From: Diadophis punctatus similis
Lineage: Eukaryota; Chordata; Lepidosauria; Squamata; Dipsadidae
DNA: 64,000 bases
Direction: 5' to 3'
NCBI GenBank assembly: GCA_023053685.1
Contig: JALIGW010000001.1
Span: 50,387,859-50,451,858 of the forward strand
The notes under the pieces were generated by a model that had not been told where the DNA came from, ran no database searches, and was given only the letters and a program-made list of their open reading frames with translations. The position numbers were made by a program, and so were the translations under genes. Positions 44,512 to 55,998 of the stretch are shown piece by piece (the stretch's first letter is position 1; each line of letters opens with the position of its first letter).

Positions 44512-44735
44512 CTATCAATATAATAAATATATCAATAATAGTATACTTAGTCTCTAATAAATATTGATTATATTATAAATAAATATTAATGTGTTCAATA
44601 TAATCTATATAATAATCAACTATACTATCAATATAATAAATATCAGTTATAATATACTTAGTCTCTAATAAATATTGACTATATTATAAATAAATATTAA
44701 TGCATTCAATATAATCTATAAAATAATAAACTATA
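44512..44735. repeat. AT-rich tandem duplication (period about 113 bp)
   Basis: Two adjacent copies of a unit containing ATACTTAGTCTCTAATAAAT and TATTATAAATAAATATTAAT, starting near 44512 and 44625, differing by a few substitutions. It lies in the L1 upstream region. Confidence 0.85.
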
Positions 44736-45900
44736 TTAATGTAACTATAAATATATTTTAAATAAATAAGGAGGTTAAATGAGAGGTTAATAGTATGAAT
44801 GCTATAATCTAAAAGGAGGAGTGAATAGGAAGAAAAAAAGAAAAGGAAAAGAAGAAAAGAGAGCAATTTCACATTAATATGCAGTGATATCACATCAATC
44901 TACATAGTAATCAAGTAGTTTTAACAGTTAATTAATCAAAAGCAAACTCTGTACCACTTCTCCAGCAATATAAGTTTCAAATTTCAAAGTTATTCCAAGT
45001 TCGTGATATTGCAGTCTCACTTCCAGCACCGTCTCTATCAGATCTTTTGCTTAGTCATTCACTGCTACTGCTTTTCAGCTACCTTTGTTTCAGCCCTCTC
45101 CTTCTAGTATTATAACTTTCACTGGAGTGTTCCTGTTCGTTCTGGACTTTCACCTTCCGTTGATCCTGGGCTTAAGTTCGTTTCTACTGCACAAAGTTCT
45201 CTCTTTTTGTTCTCCTCTGGCTGTCCTCTCCCGTGCAGATTCTAAGCTCCGTAGTCTTTTTTGGGATTAAATCGCCTCCAACTCATTTCCAACTGGATCG
45301 CTAATTAACCAGCCTCATGTTCCACCTTCGTTTTCCTTCGCAGGCGTTATTCACCATCTCTCTCCTGTATCTTCTTTCTCGTACACTTGCTGTCAGTCTC
45401 ACATTCTATCCAAGTCCTTCTTTTTACTTAATCTCGTTATCGGCAGTTGCTTTTCTAATTTCCTGCTCCTTTCTTGCAATCGCCACTAAGTTTCCTCCGG
45501 AGCTTCCTTCTTTGCCGTAAAATTTGGAACCACTCACCTTGACAGTACTATCTGCAGTGAATACAGGATTTCCACACTCTTCAAATCAGGCATAGACTGC
45601 TTAAACAATTCTTCTTTCAAGTCTTTTGTGGCTAGTTACGGCTTCGGGTCTGCCATGTTAAAATAACTTGACAGGACACTTTAGCGCCAAATTAAAGAGA
45701 GTGCCCTTCACTTCAGCAGGCAGCTACTCTCCACCATGCTGTCACTCAGGATGCCACTCTGTTTCACCAAGTCCTCCAAACTTTTTGTGCCTCGAAAGGT
45801 TTCCAGGCGCGAAGAAAATCAGAATCGAAGGACAGAGGTCGTCCTTCTTCTTCGGCACTGCCCCAACATCACCACCGGAAGTCCTTTCATTTACCATTTC

Positions 45901-47800
45901 ATTGTTTGTTTGTTTTAAAGAAAAAATAAAACAACCCTGTATATCCATATGGTGTGCATGTACATTTTAAAAATAAAGTTGTGGAGGAAAGAATCAGCTT
46001 CACCCACTCCATATGTTGGGATCTTAACCTAGAACAATAAATAAAGTGGAGGACTATCATGTACAATTCTATATTCACTAGCTTAGTTTGAGTTCTAGAC
46101 CAAGCAGTTCATACCAATGGGAGCTTTTAGCATACATGGATAATCTATTTCTGGTGCCCTGTTTATGGAAACACTGAATAATCAAAATGATTGTTGGTTT
46201 GTTAGTTTGTTGATTAAATCTTAGGGATGAACAATTCACAAGGTGAGCTTCCAAATTATTGTTCATAAAACTGTGTTCCTAATTTTATATTAAAGTTAAA
46301 GAATGCACAGAAATTTTTGGGGGGAGATACAAAGTTAGGGACTGAACACTGGAAAGAGGTCAAGAAAACCTCTTCATGTGATTTGTTCTGATTTGTAATT
46401 CAATTTTTTCCCCCAGAAGCCCTTGGACTGGGAGCAGAAAAGGAGACAGGAAAGAGGGAAAAAGAGAGAAGAGAGAAAAGGGCTAATTCAATTCACTTTA
46501 GGCTGTGATCAACGTATGAAGGCTCTGGATGCACCTGCATCCCAAATATTACATCTGAAGGAATACTGTCCTTTATAAAAATAAGATTACCCAACACATG
46601 AATAAATGATGTATAGGTAATGTGGATCCATACTCACCGATGATGAAAACTCTCAATGCATGAGCAACACTATTGACCATAGGTTTAAAGATTTGGGGCT
46701 GTAGATGAGGAAGAAGGAAAGAGGAAATCATATTTTTTCTCTAAAAAATGGGTAGCATCTTCAAGATATTCAATATCAGCCTTTTTCACAAATAGCACTT
46801 TTCTATTTTTATTCTAGGTAGCAGAGCCACGATATCATTCATAAATTCTTCCTTCATTTATCCATTCATTGACAGGAAAGAAAGGGGAAACAATGAAACT
46901 GGTAAAACAATTAACCCAGGTTATATTGTGTTCTGACCCCTGAATAGTAGCGGAATGATCAACCCACTAGTATTGTTCTTTCAACTTCAAAAAGCCATGG
47001 TTCATGCCTTAGAACCAGTTTCTCATATTCAGAAGAACCATTCTACTTCTCTGCTATTGTTAGTTGCCTCCATTAGGAGCAGGTGCATCATCTCAATTAT
47101 TTGGATGATGTGATGCTTTGAATCACAAATGAGGAATTTTCTGTCTCTAAAAGGTACATCAGAAATTATACTCGGAGATATAAGCCTTTTTACAATAGGA
47201 TAAGCTTGAGTTGTTTGTTAACTGGACAAATACCTTCAACCTTAATTATTATTAGCTGGCACGTAAATTCAGGTGTTTCAGTTCCCTCTTAATGTATTTA
47301 TCTAATGGATTTCAAGGTCACCCAACTCCAAAAAGATTCTGGGCAGCTTACTGTTTTAAAAGCATACTTAATAAAGAAAAAGAAAAACACGAATTCCCAC
47401 ATGAACCAAAACCAAAAAATCACCAGGGGCTTCATAAACACGCCAGATCTTCAGAGACTTATAGAACATTTGAAGGACAGGAACCATGTGCTTCCCCAGA
47501 GGGATGCTGTCCCAGAGGGCAAGTGTAATGACAGATTGTCTACTGCAATAGGAAAAGCAAACACAAACATAGAGAAAGAGAGGGAGGAAAAGACAAGGGA
47601 GGAACATTTTATATTTTTTGAGATGAGATTAATTCGAACAGTCTACCTAATGACTCCTATTGTGCTTCATAGGGAGGTTGGAGTTGTTCCTGGGGCTCTG
47701 TTATATGGTTCAACCAAAGCCTTAATCTCTCGCTGCTTTGAATATGAGGAGAACAATGGCCTTAAACTGAATATGCAGAGTCCCTGTGTGTGTGAGGATG
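45901..47800. other. No recognisable feature
   Basis: Unique-looking sequence. The 213-aa frame at 47305-47946 runs into a MITE at 47809 and shows no domain or compositional support, so it is not called. Confidence 0.4.
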
Positions 47801-47808
47801 TCCTAGAT

Positions 47809-47940
47809 CAGGGGTGTCAGACTCACGTCATCACGTCGTCACGTGATGTATCGGGACTTTTCCCCCCTTTGCCAAATCAGGGGTGGCCATTGCCAGCATG
47901 TGACACATCCAGCCCGCGGGGCATGAGTTTGACACCCCTG
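47809..47940. mobile_element. hAT-type MITE (CAGGGGTGTCAAAC family), copy 2
   Basis: Starts CAGGGGTGTCAGACTCA and ends TGAGTTTGACACCCCTG. The 8-bp flanks TCCTAGAT/TCCTAGAG match at 7 of 8. It is the same family as 13421-13554. Confidence 0.9.
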
Positions 47941-47948
47941 TCCTAGAG

Positions 47949-48590
47949 GGTCCCCTAGATTTCAGGGGAAGGAGGTTTCTGTGTGGCATAATGGAGAACT
48001 GCCCATTTACAAAAAGCTTTTCTTCATACAGCAAGTGGGTCAGGTGCAGTGGCAGTCAATTCCCCAACTGAACCATCTCTAAGATTAAAAAAAAAACCAG
48101 GCATTATACAGCATTCATTTTCTCCAATGGACTTGTGACAGCCTTGAGTGCAATTTATATGTAGGAAATTTCACTTAATTAACAAAGCAAATCTAGTAAG
48201 GGACTCACTCAGAGTCCAGCAAGACTAATATTATGCATGCAGAGGATTAAAATAATAAGTTAGGACATGGTCTGTTTCCAAACTAGGCATAGGATATAAA
48301 ATCATTATGCTTCAATTAATCATCCTCATACTTTATCCATACTTTATGGGTAAGGAAGAGATACAAAGACATCATACTCCATCTGAAAATCTATGTGTAT
48401 CCCACAATGTTTTCCCCCCTTACTTTATTTGAAGACAAATGGGAAAAAATAGCACAATATGTATATGACCTTTGTTTTTTTTTTTAAATTGTTCACATTT
48501 TACATGGACAGTGACTTTCAATAAAAATGAACTTCTTACATGCCGATAAAGGAGAATATTTGTAGTTAAGGGTTGAAATGAGGGCTCCTT
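47949..48590. other. No recognisable feature
   Basis: Unique-looking sequence. Confidence 0.4.
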
Positions 48591-48714
48591 GGTGCTCCCT
48601 GAGCTTGGTTGTTTTCCTGCAGATGTTTCATTATCCAAATTAGGCAACATCATCAGTGCACTTACTTTGGGTAAAGAAACATCTGTAAGAAAACAACCAA
48701 GCTCAGGGAGCACC
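48591..48714. repeat. 39-bp inverted repeat with 46-nt loop
   Basis: The left arm 48591-48629 (GGTGCTCCCTGAGCTTGGTT...) and the right arm 48676-48714 are complementary with two mismatches. The loop holds GCAACATCATCAGTGCA. The sequence resembles a scattered squamate repeat, but its class is not clear. Confidence 0.85.
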
Positions 48715-49455
48715 CAGGACCTTTCACGTCTTACGTGGATTATTAACTTTGAGTGCATACTATTTTATAAATCTATTTTCAAGTGATCTTTTACGAGTGC
48801 AAAATTATTTTGACTAATATTAATATTAAAAATTAATAGCATTTTGCTTTATTACAAGGATTCCCTTCTTGTAATTAATTTGTAGTTATTTTTGGTAATT
48901 TGCTCCAGCCTGTTTTACAGTAATTTGTTCTTTTTATGTTGTTTTTTGCGAGGCAACCAGAGCTGGTTGCAATCAGTGGCATTAAAATGAAATGAATTAT
49001 TTTCTTTAAAAATAATAAATTATAAACCAATTAATTGAAAAACAAGTGTAAAAGGTGTTTTCCTGTTTGAGTATACATTTTCAATCCAAAACAAATATTA
49101 AATGGGGCAATCACAATATATATATATTTAAGACCAGTTGGAATTAGCTTCACATATTTGTCAAATGTATTGAACTTTATCTTTTCTGCTCTGAGAAGAT
49201 GTTATGTCCAGTAGCATATGAAACATTTAGCAAAATAAAGAAAAAAAGTGAGTCAATATGTTGCAATTCTAGTTACAGCAAATCAACCATATTTTATTGG
49301 TGCTAGGAATAATTTGCTTGGAAATACACTTAGTTCTACTGAATTTTTACCTGGGATGAACCCAATTTTTCAGATTTATTTTAAGTCTAATAATTTGCTG
49401 CTTGAACCTGCTGAAGCCTGTTGATATACTTTTGAAAAACTGGATTTTTCATGGC
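48715..49455. other. No recognisable feature
   Basis: AT-rich unique-looking sequence. Confidence 0.4.
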
Positions 49456-49637
49456 ACTATATAGCTTCTCTAAGTCTTTCTGATCAGAATGGTAATATAA
49501 GTTTAAACAAATTGATTTATTATTTTAAAAAAATTCCAGGTATAGAATATAGTTTCTATACCTGGAATTTTTTTAAAATAATAAATCAATTTGTTTAAAC
49601 TTATTCTGATCAGAAAGACTTAGAGGAGCTTTATAGT
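49456..49637. repeat. Near-perfect long palindrome (hairpin) of about 180 bp
   Basis: The left arm 49456-49547 and the right arm 49554-49637 are complementary around the 6-nt centre TATAGT. The inner 72 bp pair perfectly except for an 8-nt extra segment in the left arm (within GGTAATAT, 49491-49498). The outer 12 bp add two mismatches. It has no transposon-like termini and no target duplication was seen. Confidence 0.95.
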
Positions 49638-49681
49638 AAATATTACTATGTTATATCACAGAATTCATGCCATGCCATACC

Positions 49682-50365
49682 GGAGAGAAGGGGGTCAAGC
49701 TATTTTCCAAAGAACCCGAAGGCCAGACAAGGAATAATGGATGGAAGCTGATCAAGGAGAGATTCAACCTAGAAATAAGGAGGAATTTTCTGACAGTGAG
49801 AACAATCAAGCTTTAGCACTGGAAGCTTTCAAGAAGAGACTGGACTACCATCTGTCAGAAATGTTATAGGGCAGTGATGGCGAACCTTTTTTCCCTCAGG
49901 TGACAAAATAGTGTGTGTGCGCGCTGTCGCACGCGTGTGTGTGCCCACACCCATAATTCAAAGCTCCCCACTCACCCCCCCTGTGCATGCATGTGTCCCC
50001 CCTTCCCCCATTTCCCAACTTCCAATGGGCCTGGTAGGCCCAGTTTTACCCTCCTCAGGCTCCAGAGGCTTTCTTGGAACTTGGGGAGGGTGAAAATGCT
50101 CCCCCGTCACCCCAGAGGCCCTCGGGAGGCCAAAATCGCCCTTCCAGAGCCTCTGCGTGAGCTAAAAATCAGCTGGTGGGCACGCACATGCACGCTGGAG
50201 CTGAGCTAGGGCAACGGCTCGCGTGCCGGCAGATATGGCTCCACGTGCCACCTGTGGCACACGTACCATAGGTTCGCTGTCACGGTTATAGGGTCTCCTG
50301 CTTGAGCAGGGGGTTGGATTAGATGACCTACAAGGTCCCTTCCAACTCTGTTTATTCTACTCCAC
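49682..50365 (+). mobile_element. CR1 LINE 3' end split by a hAT MITE
   Basis: CR1 3' region order: AGAAGGGGGTCAAGCTATTT, GATCAAGGAGAGATTCAACC, AAGAAGAGACTGGACTACC, then after the insertion GGGTCTCCTGCTTGAGCAGG and AGGTCCCTTCCAACTCTG. The hAT MITE at 49872-50285 interrupts it. The tail near 50350-50385 is a TCCAC-type repeat. Confidence 0.9.
49872..50285. mobile_element. hAT-type MITE (CAGTGATGGCGAACC family), copy 2
   Basis: The left end CAGTGATGGCGAACC and the slightly mutated right end GGTTCGCTGTCACGG are flanked by perfect 8-bp duplications TTATAGGG (49864-49871, 50286-50293). Excision restores the CR1 sequence. It resembles 30075-30501 along most of its length. Confidence 0.92.
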
Positions 50366-50393
50366 TCCACACCACTCCACTCTGATAATCATA

Positions 50394-50851
50394 TGACTTA
50401 CATTTTTGGAGCAGTCAACCATCCGCACTAAAGAGGAAGCTGTGATTACATGGTCATGGGCACTATCTTGGGGTATTTTGTTCCTCTCATCAGCACTTCT
50501 GATTGCTTTCCAGAACAATAGAAATGGGACCACAAGAAGGGGCTAGCTACAAAGAAGATTCACCCTTGGGAACTATGATGACAATACTCCTTGGGATTTT
50601 ACTGGGTGGCTAGTTTTCATTTGGAAAAAGCTGTCTCAGAGATGCCAGATTCTGAGCCATACAGATTTTACAGGCAACAATTAACATCTTGATTTATACC
50701 TGGAAGTCTACTGGCAACCAGTCATGTTGAGTGGACCCAGTTGCTCTTTGGGCCTCTGCATTTGGGATCATTTGCTGCTTCTAAAATGAAAGGAGTTATG
50801 GAATCCAATCACAAAAGTAATGGCTTTGGTTATAGCGAAGCACATACAGTT
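50394..50851. other. No recognisable feature
   Basis: Unique-looking sequence. Confidence 0.4.
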
Positions 50852-50858
50852 TTAATAA

Positions 50859-51084
50859 AGCCATGGTGGCACAGTGCTTAGAATGCAGTATTATTGCAGG
50901 TGAGTTCTGCTGAGTGCCAATTATCAGCAGTTTGAATCTCACCGGCTCAAGATTGCTTATCCTTCTGAGGTGGGTAAAATGAGGACCCAGATTGTTGATG
51001 GCAATATGCTGACTCTGTAAATCACTTAGAGAGTGTTGTAAAGCACTGGGAAGTGGTATATAAGAGTAAGTGATATTGCTATAG
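50859..51084 (+). mobile_element. tRNA-derived SINE with L2-type 3' tail
   Basis: Head GCCATGGTGGCACAGTGC (A box) with a B-box-like CAGTTTGAATCTCAC, core AAAATGAGGACCCAGATTG, and terminal stem region GTAAATCACTTAGAGAG ... GGAAGTGGTATATAAG. Short 7-bp repeats TTAATAA (50852-50858, 51085-51091) may be target duplications. Confidence 0.87.
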
Positions 51085-51091
51085 TTAATAA

Positions 51092-53477
51092 TGGAAATTA
51101 TAATTTCCTTTTATTGTATATTTTATGAGGGTCATATATGTAATCCTTGAATTTTGCAAAAATTGAATTGTTATACAAAATGGAGAGAGAGCCACTTCAG
51201 TATAATGCTTAAGGCACCAGGCTAGAAACTAGGAGACCAGAAGATAGCGTGCGGCCTTAGCAGTGTTATGCTGGAACCATCTCATACTGACTATCAAGTA
51301 TATATGGATTATGTTTTCTGCATTTTTCTTTTAGTTTATAGACCTTTCCATGTACATTTTATTACATCAATCTTCCCATTCAGATTATCATCAGATCTAT
51401 TCAGCTCTGGCATAATCTTATTATGATAATGATTTTGTATTTAATAAAAGAATATTCTCCTGAAACCAGTTTCTGGAATTAGTTTCCCTTTTTGTTTTTT
51501 AATTAAATATAGCCCATTTTAATTAAATATAGCTCATTTCACAGTCTACCCAAATGAGTGTTTCCTATAAATCATTGATTTGTAATGCAGATTGCACTCC
51601 TAGTTTATCTGGGATGGTATCCTCTAATCTAATCAGTAATTTCAGGTCTCCAAGTATGGACCAATGAGACTGCTCTTGGAAAGAATAACCCAGGGCCAGC
51701 TATTTCTTTCCAGGTGCTCTGAAAAAAAAAACCATTATTAAAGTTACTAAAAAAGATTTTTTAAACTCTAATGTCAGCATTTCTACATTGGAAGTGGGGG
51801 ATGAAATGCATTAACTGTACTCACATTAACTCAATTATTAAAAACCAGTTTTCAGGGTTCTTACAAAGCACTGAATTATACATGAACCAAACAGATTGGT
51901 TAGCAAAAAAAAAAAAAAAGATAAAAAAATTCTAACCAAAGTTAAAACAAAATATGCTTAGCATGTTGTACCAATGAAGTCACTAGCTCTTTCTCTGACC
52001 TGGTTAATCATCATTGTGATATGAAGCCTACTAAAGTGATGCCTCAAGAAAACCTATGGATTTATACAACCATATACTTCCTGTTGACATATTCAAACCA
52101 CCAAGAAATCTACATCAACCTAGAACTGATATGGATTCATTTTCTACCAGTGGGTACAATTAAAAAGGAAAGATCCAAACTGGGGAATAAATGAGTTAAA
52201 GAAAAACTGCTTCTTGTTGGTCCAAAATGGTTTGAGATAATATTTATTTACCTTAGATTTCCATTGTCACCCATCACTCTTTTTCTGTAGTATCTGCTCT
52301 GGTAGAATATAACATGAACATGATTTCCAACAATTTAAATGCCAGCATACATACTAAAAAAATCAAATGTTATTAACCATTTCAAGCTGAGCTTCCTACT
52401 ATTAGTGTGATTTAAGTGTGCTTAAAACGGCAATCTTAAATCAATTGCAATGAATTGAGGTTGTGTTTAATTTTGCCTTTAAATCACTTGGTTCATATAA
52501 AGCAGGATATAGAAAGGCTTTTCTGAGTGGCACCAGAATTAATTGCAATTAATTGCATTAGTGAACATTTCATGTGCAATTACTTATGAAAATACAGCTG
52601 GCGGACTAGGAATCTTACAATAAGCTTTGCACACAGGTAAAGGAGATTATACCTTGACAGTATTAACAATTACAATAAATGCTCTGCAAATGCTCAAACT
52701 TGCCACTTGCTGGAGAAGAATAGGACAGCACAAATTTGATAAAATTGATGGACTGATTATGTACCACTCAGTTTCAGCTATTTAGTAATCACATAGACAG
52801 ACCTTTTGGGGGATCATCTGGCCCTAGTCTGTCCCTTCAAGTTTTCCAATAGTGTATTCATTGCCACTGTAATCAAGTCATCTACATTAATGCTAGTTAT
52901 CTTTTTTCCCTTTCTTCCACTTTTCCCATTATGGACTTTTCAAGAGACCTGTGTTTTTGTAATGTGCCCAAAATGTAATTTCAGCCCGGTTATTTGTGCC
53001 TTGAGTAAGAACTCTGAACTCTGAAATTATATGATTCATTTGTTTGTTTCTTTGCTATTCATATCATTTTCAGAAATTTTTCCCAATACCAACTTCAATA
53101 ATTTTTCCTTCCTTCCTTGTTTTAAAAATGTATAATTCTAAGTATTAATCAAGCCCCACCCATTTAATTTCCAAACTGAGTCAAATTAGTGTTACCACCA
53201 TCTCAGATAATATCATGAAAGGCCAATCATTACCTCAGGTTTATCTGTGACATAAGAAAATTGCCTGTGGAAGAAGTCATCTCCCCATTTGGTGTAACAT
53301 AGGGTACTCCTGTTTTTATTTTAAAAAGATATTTATTTAAATATAATGAAAACAGGAAAAATGTTCTATCTTTCTAACAAAATATTAACATTAGGTTCTT
53401 TCTCTTCACATCCTCATATGCTTTCAAAATGGTCCTAGGTATGGTTTTAAGATGGCTGTTGCTAGCACATTATACAG
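51092..53477. other. Unique-looking sequence; candidate conserved non-coding block
   Basis: No coding signal. Bases about 52400-52700 contain clustered homeodomain-like TAAT cores (GAATTAATTGCAATTAATTGC at about 52541) in balanced, non-repetitive sequence. Confidence 0.35.
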
Positions 53478-53722
53478 TAGCAATAGCAATAGCAATAGCA
53501 CTTAGACTTATATACCGCTTCATAGTGCTTTCCAGCTCTCTCTAAGCGTTTACAGAGTTCAGCATATTGCCCCCAACAATCTGGGTCCTCATTTTACCCA
53601 CCTCGGAAGGATGGAAGGCTGAGTCAACCTTGAGCCTAGTGAGATTCGAACAGCTGGACTACTGAACTAGCAATCAGCTGAAGGTCGCAATGCTGCTTTT
53701 AACCACTGCGCTATCTCAGCTC
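53478..53722 (-). mobile_element. tRNA-derived SINE with (TATTGC)n-type tail
   Basis: On the minus strand: GAGCTGAGATAGCGCAGTGG (A box), TGTTCGAATCTCAC (B box), core AAAATGAGGACCCAGATTG, stem AACGCTTAGAGAGAGC ... ATGAAGCGGTATATAAG, and a tail of repeated TATTGC (53478-53500). It is the best-preserved member of tail variant A. Confidence 0.9.
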
Positions 53723-54714
53723 AGTATTCATATAAGATCACACTGCCATTGCTGAAGTGATATAAAGTCTGTCTGCATTATTGCCATTTTGGCACCACAA
53801 TTGTCAGATAACTGTAGAAGACACTATAAATTGCTAGTGTAGGAATGGCCTAATTTTATTATAGTAATGTGCAGGGAATACAGCATTTGATTCAGAATGC
53901 TTTGGAAAACATGCTGGTGCAATTTGAATAAATCATTTCAGTTTAGAGCAGGCTTGATGGCCTTCATAGCTTATTGTGGAAAAAATATTTTTGCAGTTAA
54001 ATGAATTTGAGAAATAGTAGAAATTTCTAGGACTAATGTTATAGAATAAAAACTACCAGTTCCAGAGAAAATATTTTTTATTTTAGACAACAATTCTTTC
54101 AGCTTTTCTTTTTGTTTCTTTCTTTGGGGCTAGAATTAAAGGATATTTACTAAGAAGCATTACTTAGGCAAATAGTTAAGCAAACATTTTTAATTTAAAA
54201 ATGGCAAATTTTTCTTTATGGGAAGTAGTTTAAGTGAAACCCCTAAACTCTTCCAGTGATCTGTTTTGGTCATTTGGAATGACCATTGGGAGAGTCTAAA
54301 TATTATTTATATATTTGAGATCAAATCAGACACATCTGCATTATAAAATGTTGGAAACAGAGTTATGCTATTTTGCTGCTAGCTGTACCCCTTTCCTATA
54401 TGTGTATGATAACACAATGCTGCTTTCAAAATTTGAGACCTTCCCTTCTCCATAGATGTCTCTGAATCCAAAAAAAATTCCTTATTTCTCTGAAACATGA
54501 ATTATATAGGACTAAAAACTAGGAAATGTCTCAGAAGATGACATGGATCAGGTAAAGAAAGGGACATTTGAAAGGCCCTAAATCATCTTTGTTCCCAAAA
54601 AGTTAGCAGTTGAGACTTAAAATATCAAGTGGGTATCATATACTCTTTTCATAATTTTTTTATATTCTCAAGGTTGTGCACTTGTGTGAGAAACTAGATA
54701 TCTGGAACTTGAAA
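53723..54714. other. No recognisable feature
   Basis: Unique-looking sequence. Confidence 0.4.
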
Positions 54715-55085
54715 TTTTATTATAAATTTAATAAATAAATTTAATATCTAGTGATAGTCATAGGTTACTAATAAGTAATCAAATCATACTAGGAAACAAA
54801 CAGAACAATATAAATCGTAAAAATACAACATGGTTATAGTCATAAGTGGGAGGAGATAGGTAATAGGAAGGATGAGAAGAATAATAGTAATACAGTCTTA
54901 GTAAATAGTTTGACACTGTTGTGGTAATTAGTTGTTTAGCAGAGTGATGGAATTCGGGGAAAAACTGTCCTTGTGTCTAGTTGTTCTGGTGTGCAGTGCC
55001 CTATAGCGTCGTTTTGAGGGTAGAAGCTGAAACAATTTATGTCCAGGATGTGAGGGACATTCATCTAGAATCCAACGTCCCAAAG
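54715..55085 (-). mobile_element. Probable LINE 3' portion, antisense
   Basis: It starts with an AATAAATAAATTTAAT-type tail, then TAGGTTACTAATAAGTAATC, GTCCTTGTGTCTAGTTGTTC, CCTATAGCGTCGTTTTGAGG and TTATGTCCAGGATGTGAGGG. This order is familiar from a common squamate non-LTR element in antisense, perhaps Rex1/L2-group. No long frame remains. Confidence 0.5.
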
Positions 55086-55900
55086 CTTAATATCTTATTA
55101 TATCTTCCCCATTTTGGTAAATCAAAAACATGTAGCCAGACCTAATTACCTATCACTAAATTAATTTCTATCCTATCGTATTAGTTGATATTTAATATGA
55201 ACCAAGGGTTTTTTTTTGTTCCACAGTTCTTATAAAGTATCTGTATACAAATGCTATGGATAAGAAGTAAAAAACACAATTTTGAGCTACTGGATGACAC
55301 TCCTACTACAGATTTCAAAAGAATATAGAGTGCATGTATTTAATATAACATCTTACATGAAGTGTAATGGAAGCAAGAAAACAAAGACAACTTTGAGTTG
55401 AAAATCAATTTTGGTAACTCAATGGATTCAGCCATGCAGTTTACTTGGCAATAATAAAAGTGGCCTGATGTTGTCTTTTTCTAGATTCCCCCCTCACCAA
55501 CTTTCCAGTCAATTTTCCAGTAGTCTCGGGATTTCCTGGTAGGCCCAGACAAGATAGGCCACTTGCTGCCACCTTCTGATACCTTCAAAGGAAAAATAAA
55601 TGCAAAGAAAATAGTAGAATTAAAAGGCAATGAAAACATATTTTAACCACTTTTGCAACACTTTTATTCTGCATCCCTGAAACCTTAGGAGCAGATGAGT
55701 ATATGTGAGTAAGGGCCAAGAAGAGATACAGTAGGCAAACTTAGCTAAAGATGCCTAGGCAAAATTCCAACCCATCCAATCCTGATTCAAAACCCTGACT
55801 CCTGCATGTTTTCCTTGCTGGTTGGTGGCCTACTAGGGGGGAGCAGCAGCAAACCCAGAGTTTAAGAACCAATCACCTTGCCTGTAGTAGTTACTCGCTA
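55086..55900. other. No recognisable feature
   Basis: Unique-looking sequence. Confidence 0.4.
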
Positions 55901-55998
55901 ATCATAGATGCAATTTACATAGACTAATATGTAATTTACATATTACATTACATTAAATTACATTAATATGTAATTACAATTTACATAGACTAATAATA

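Larger units (their letters stand above)
41395..45883 (-). mobile_element. L1 LINE with intact ends but internal deletions
   Basis: Perfect 17-bp duplications starting CTTTCATTTACC flank it (41378-41394, 45884-45900). The T-run at 41395 marks the 3' poly-A end and GACTTCCGGTGG (complement of 45872-45883) the 5' end, so both native ends are present. At 4.49 kb it is shorter than a complete L1. From the 5' end it has a GC-moderate 5' UTR (45883 to about 45000), an AT-rich tract with a tandem duplication (44512-44735), a short ORF1-like frame (about 44280-44100), then ORF2 without endonuclease (44028-41529) and a 3' UTR. The RT is broken as well. Confidence 0.9.

Noticed and set aside
47305..47946. 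213-aa plus-strand frame as a possible host gene
   Set aside because: No domain, no compositional support, and the last part lies in a hAT MITE (47809-47940).
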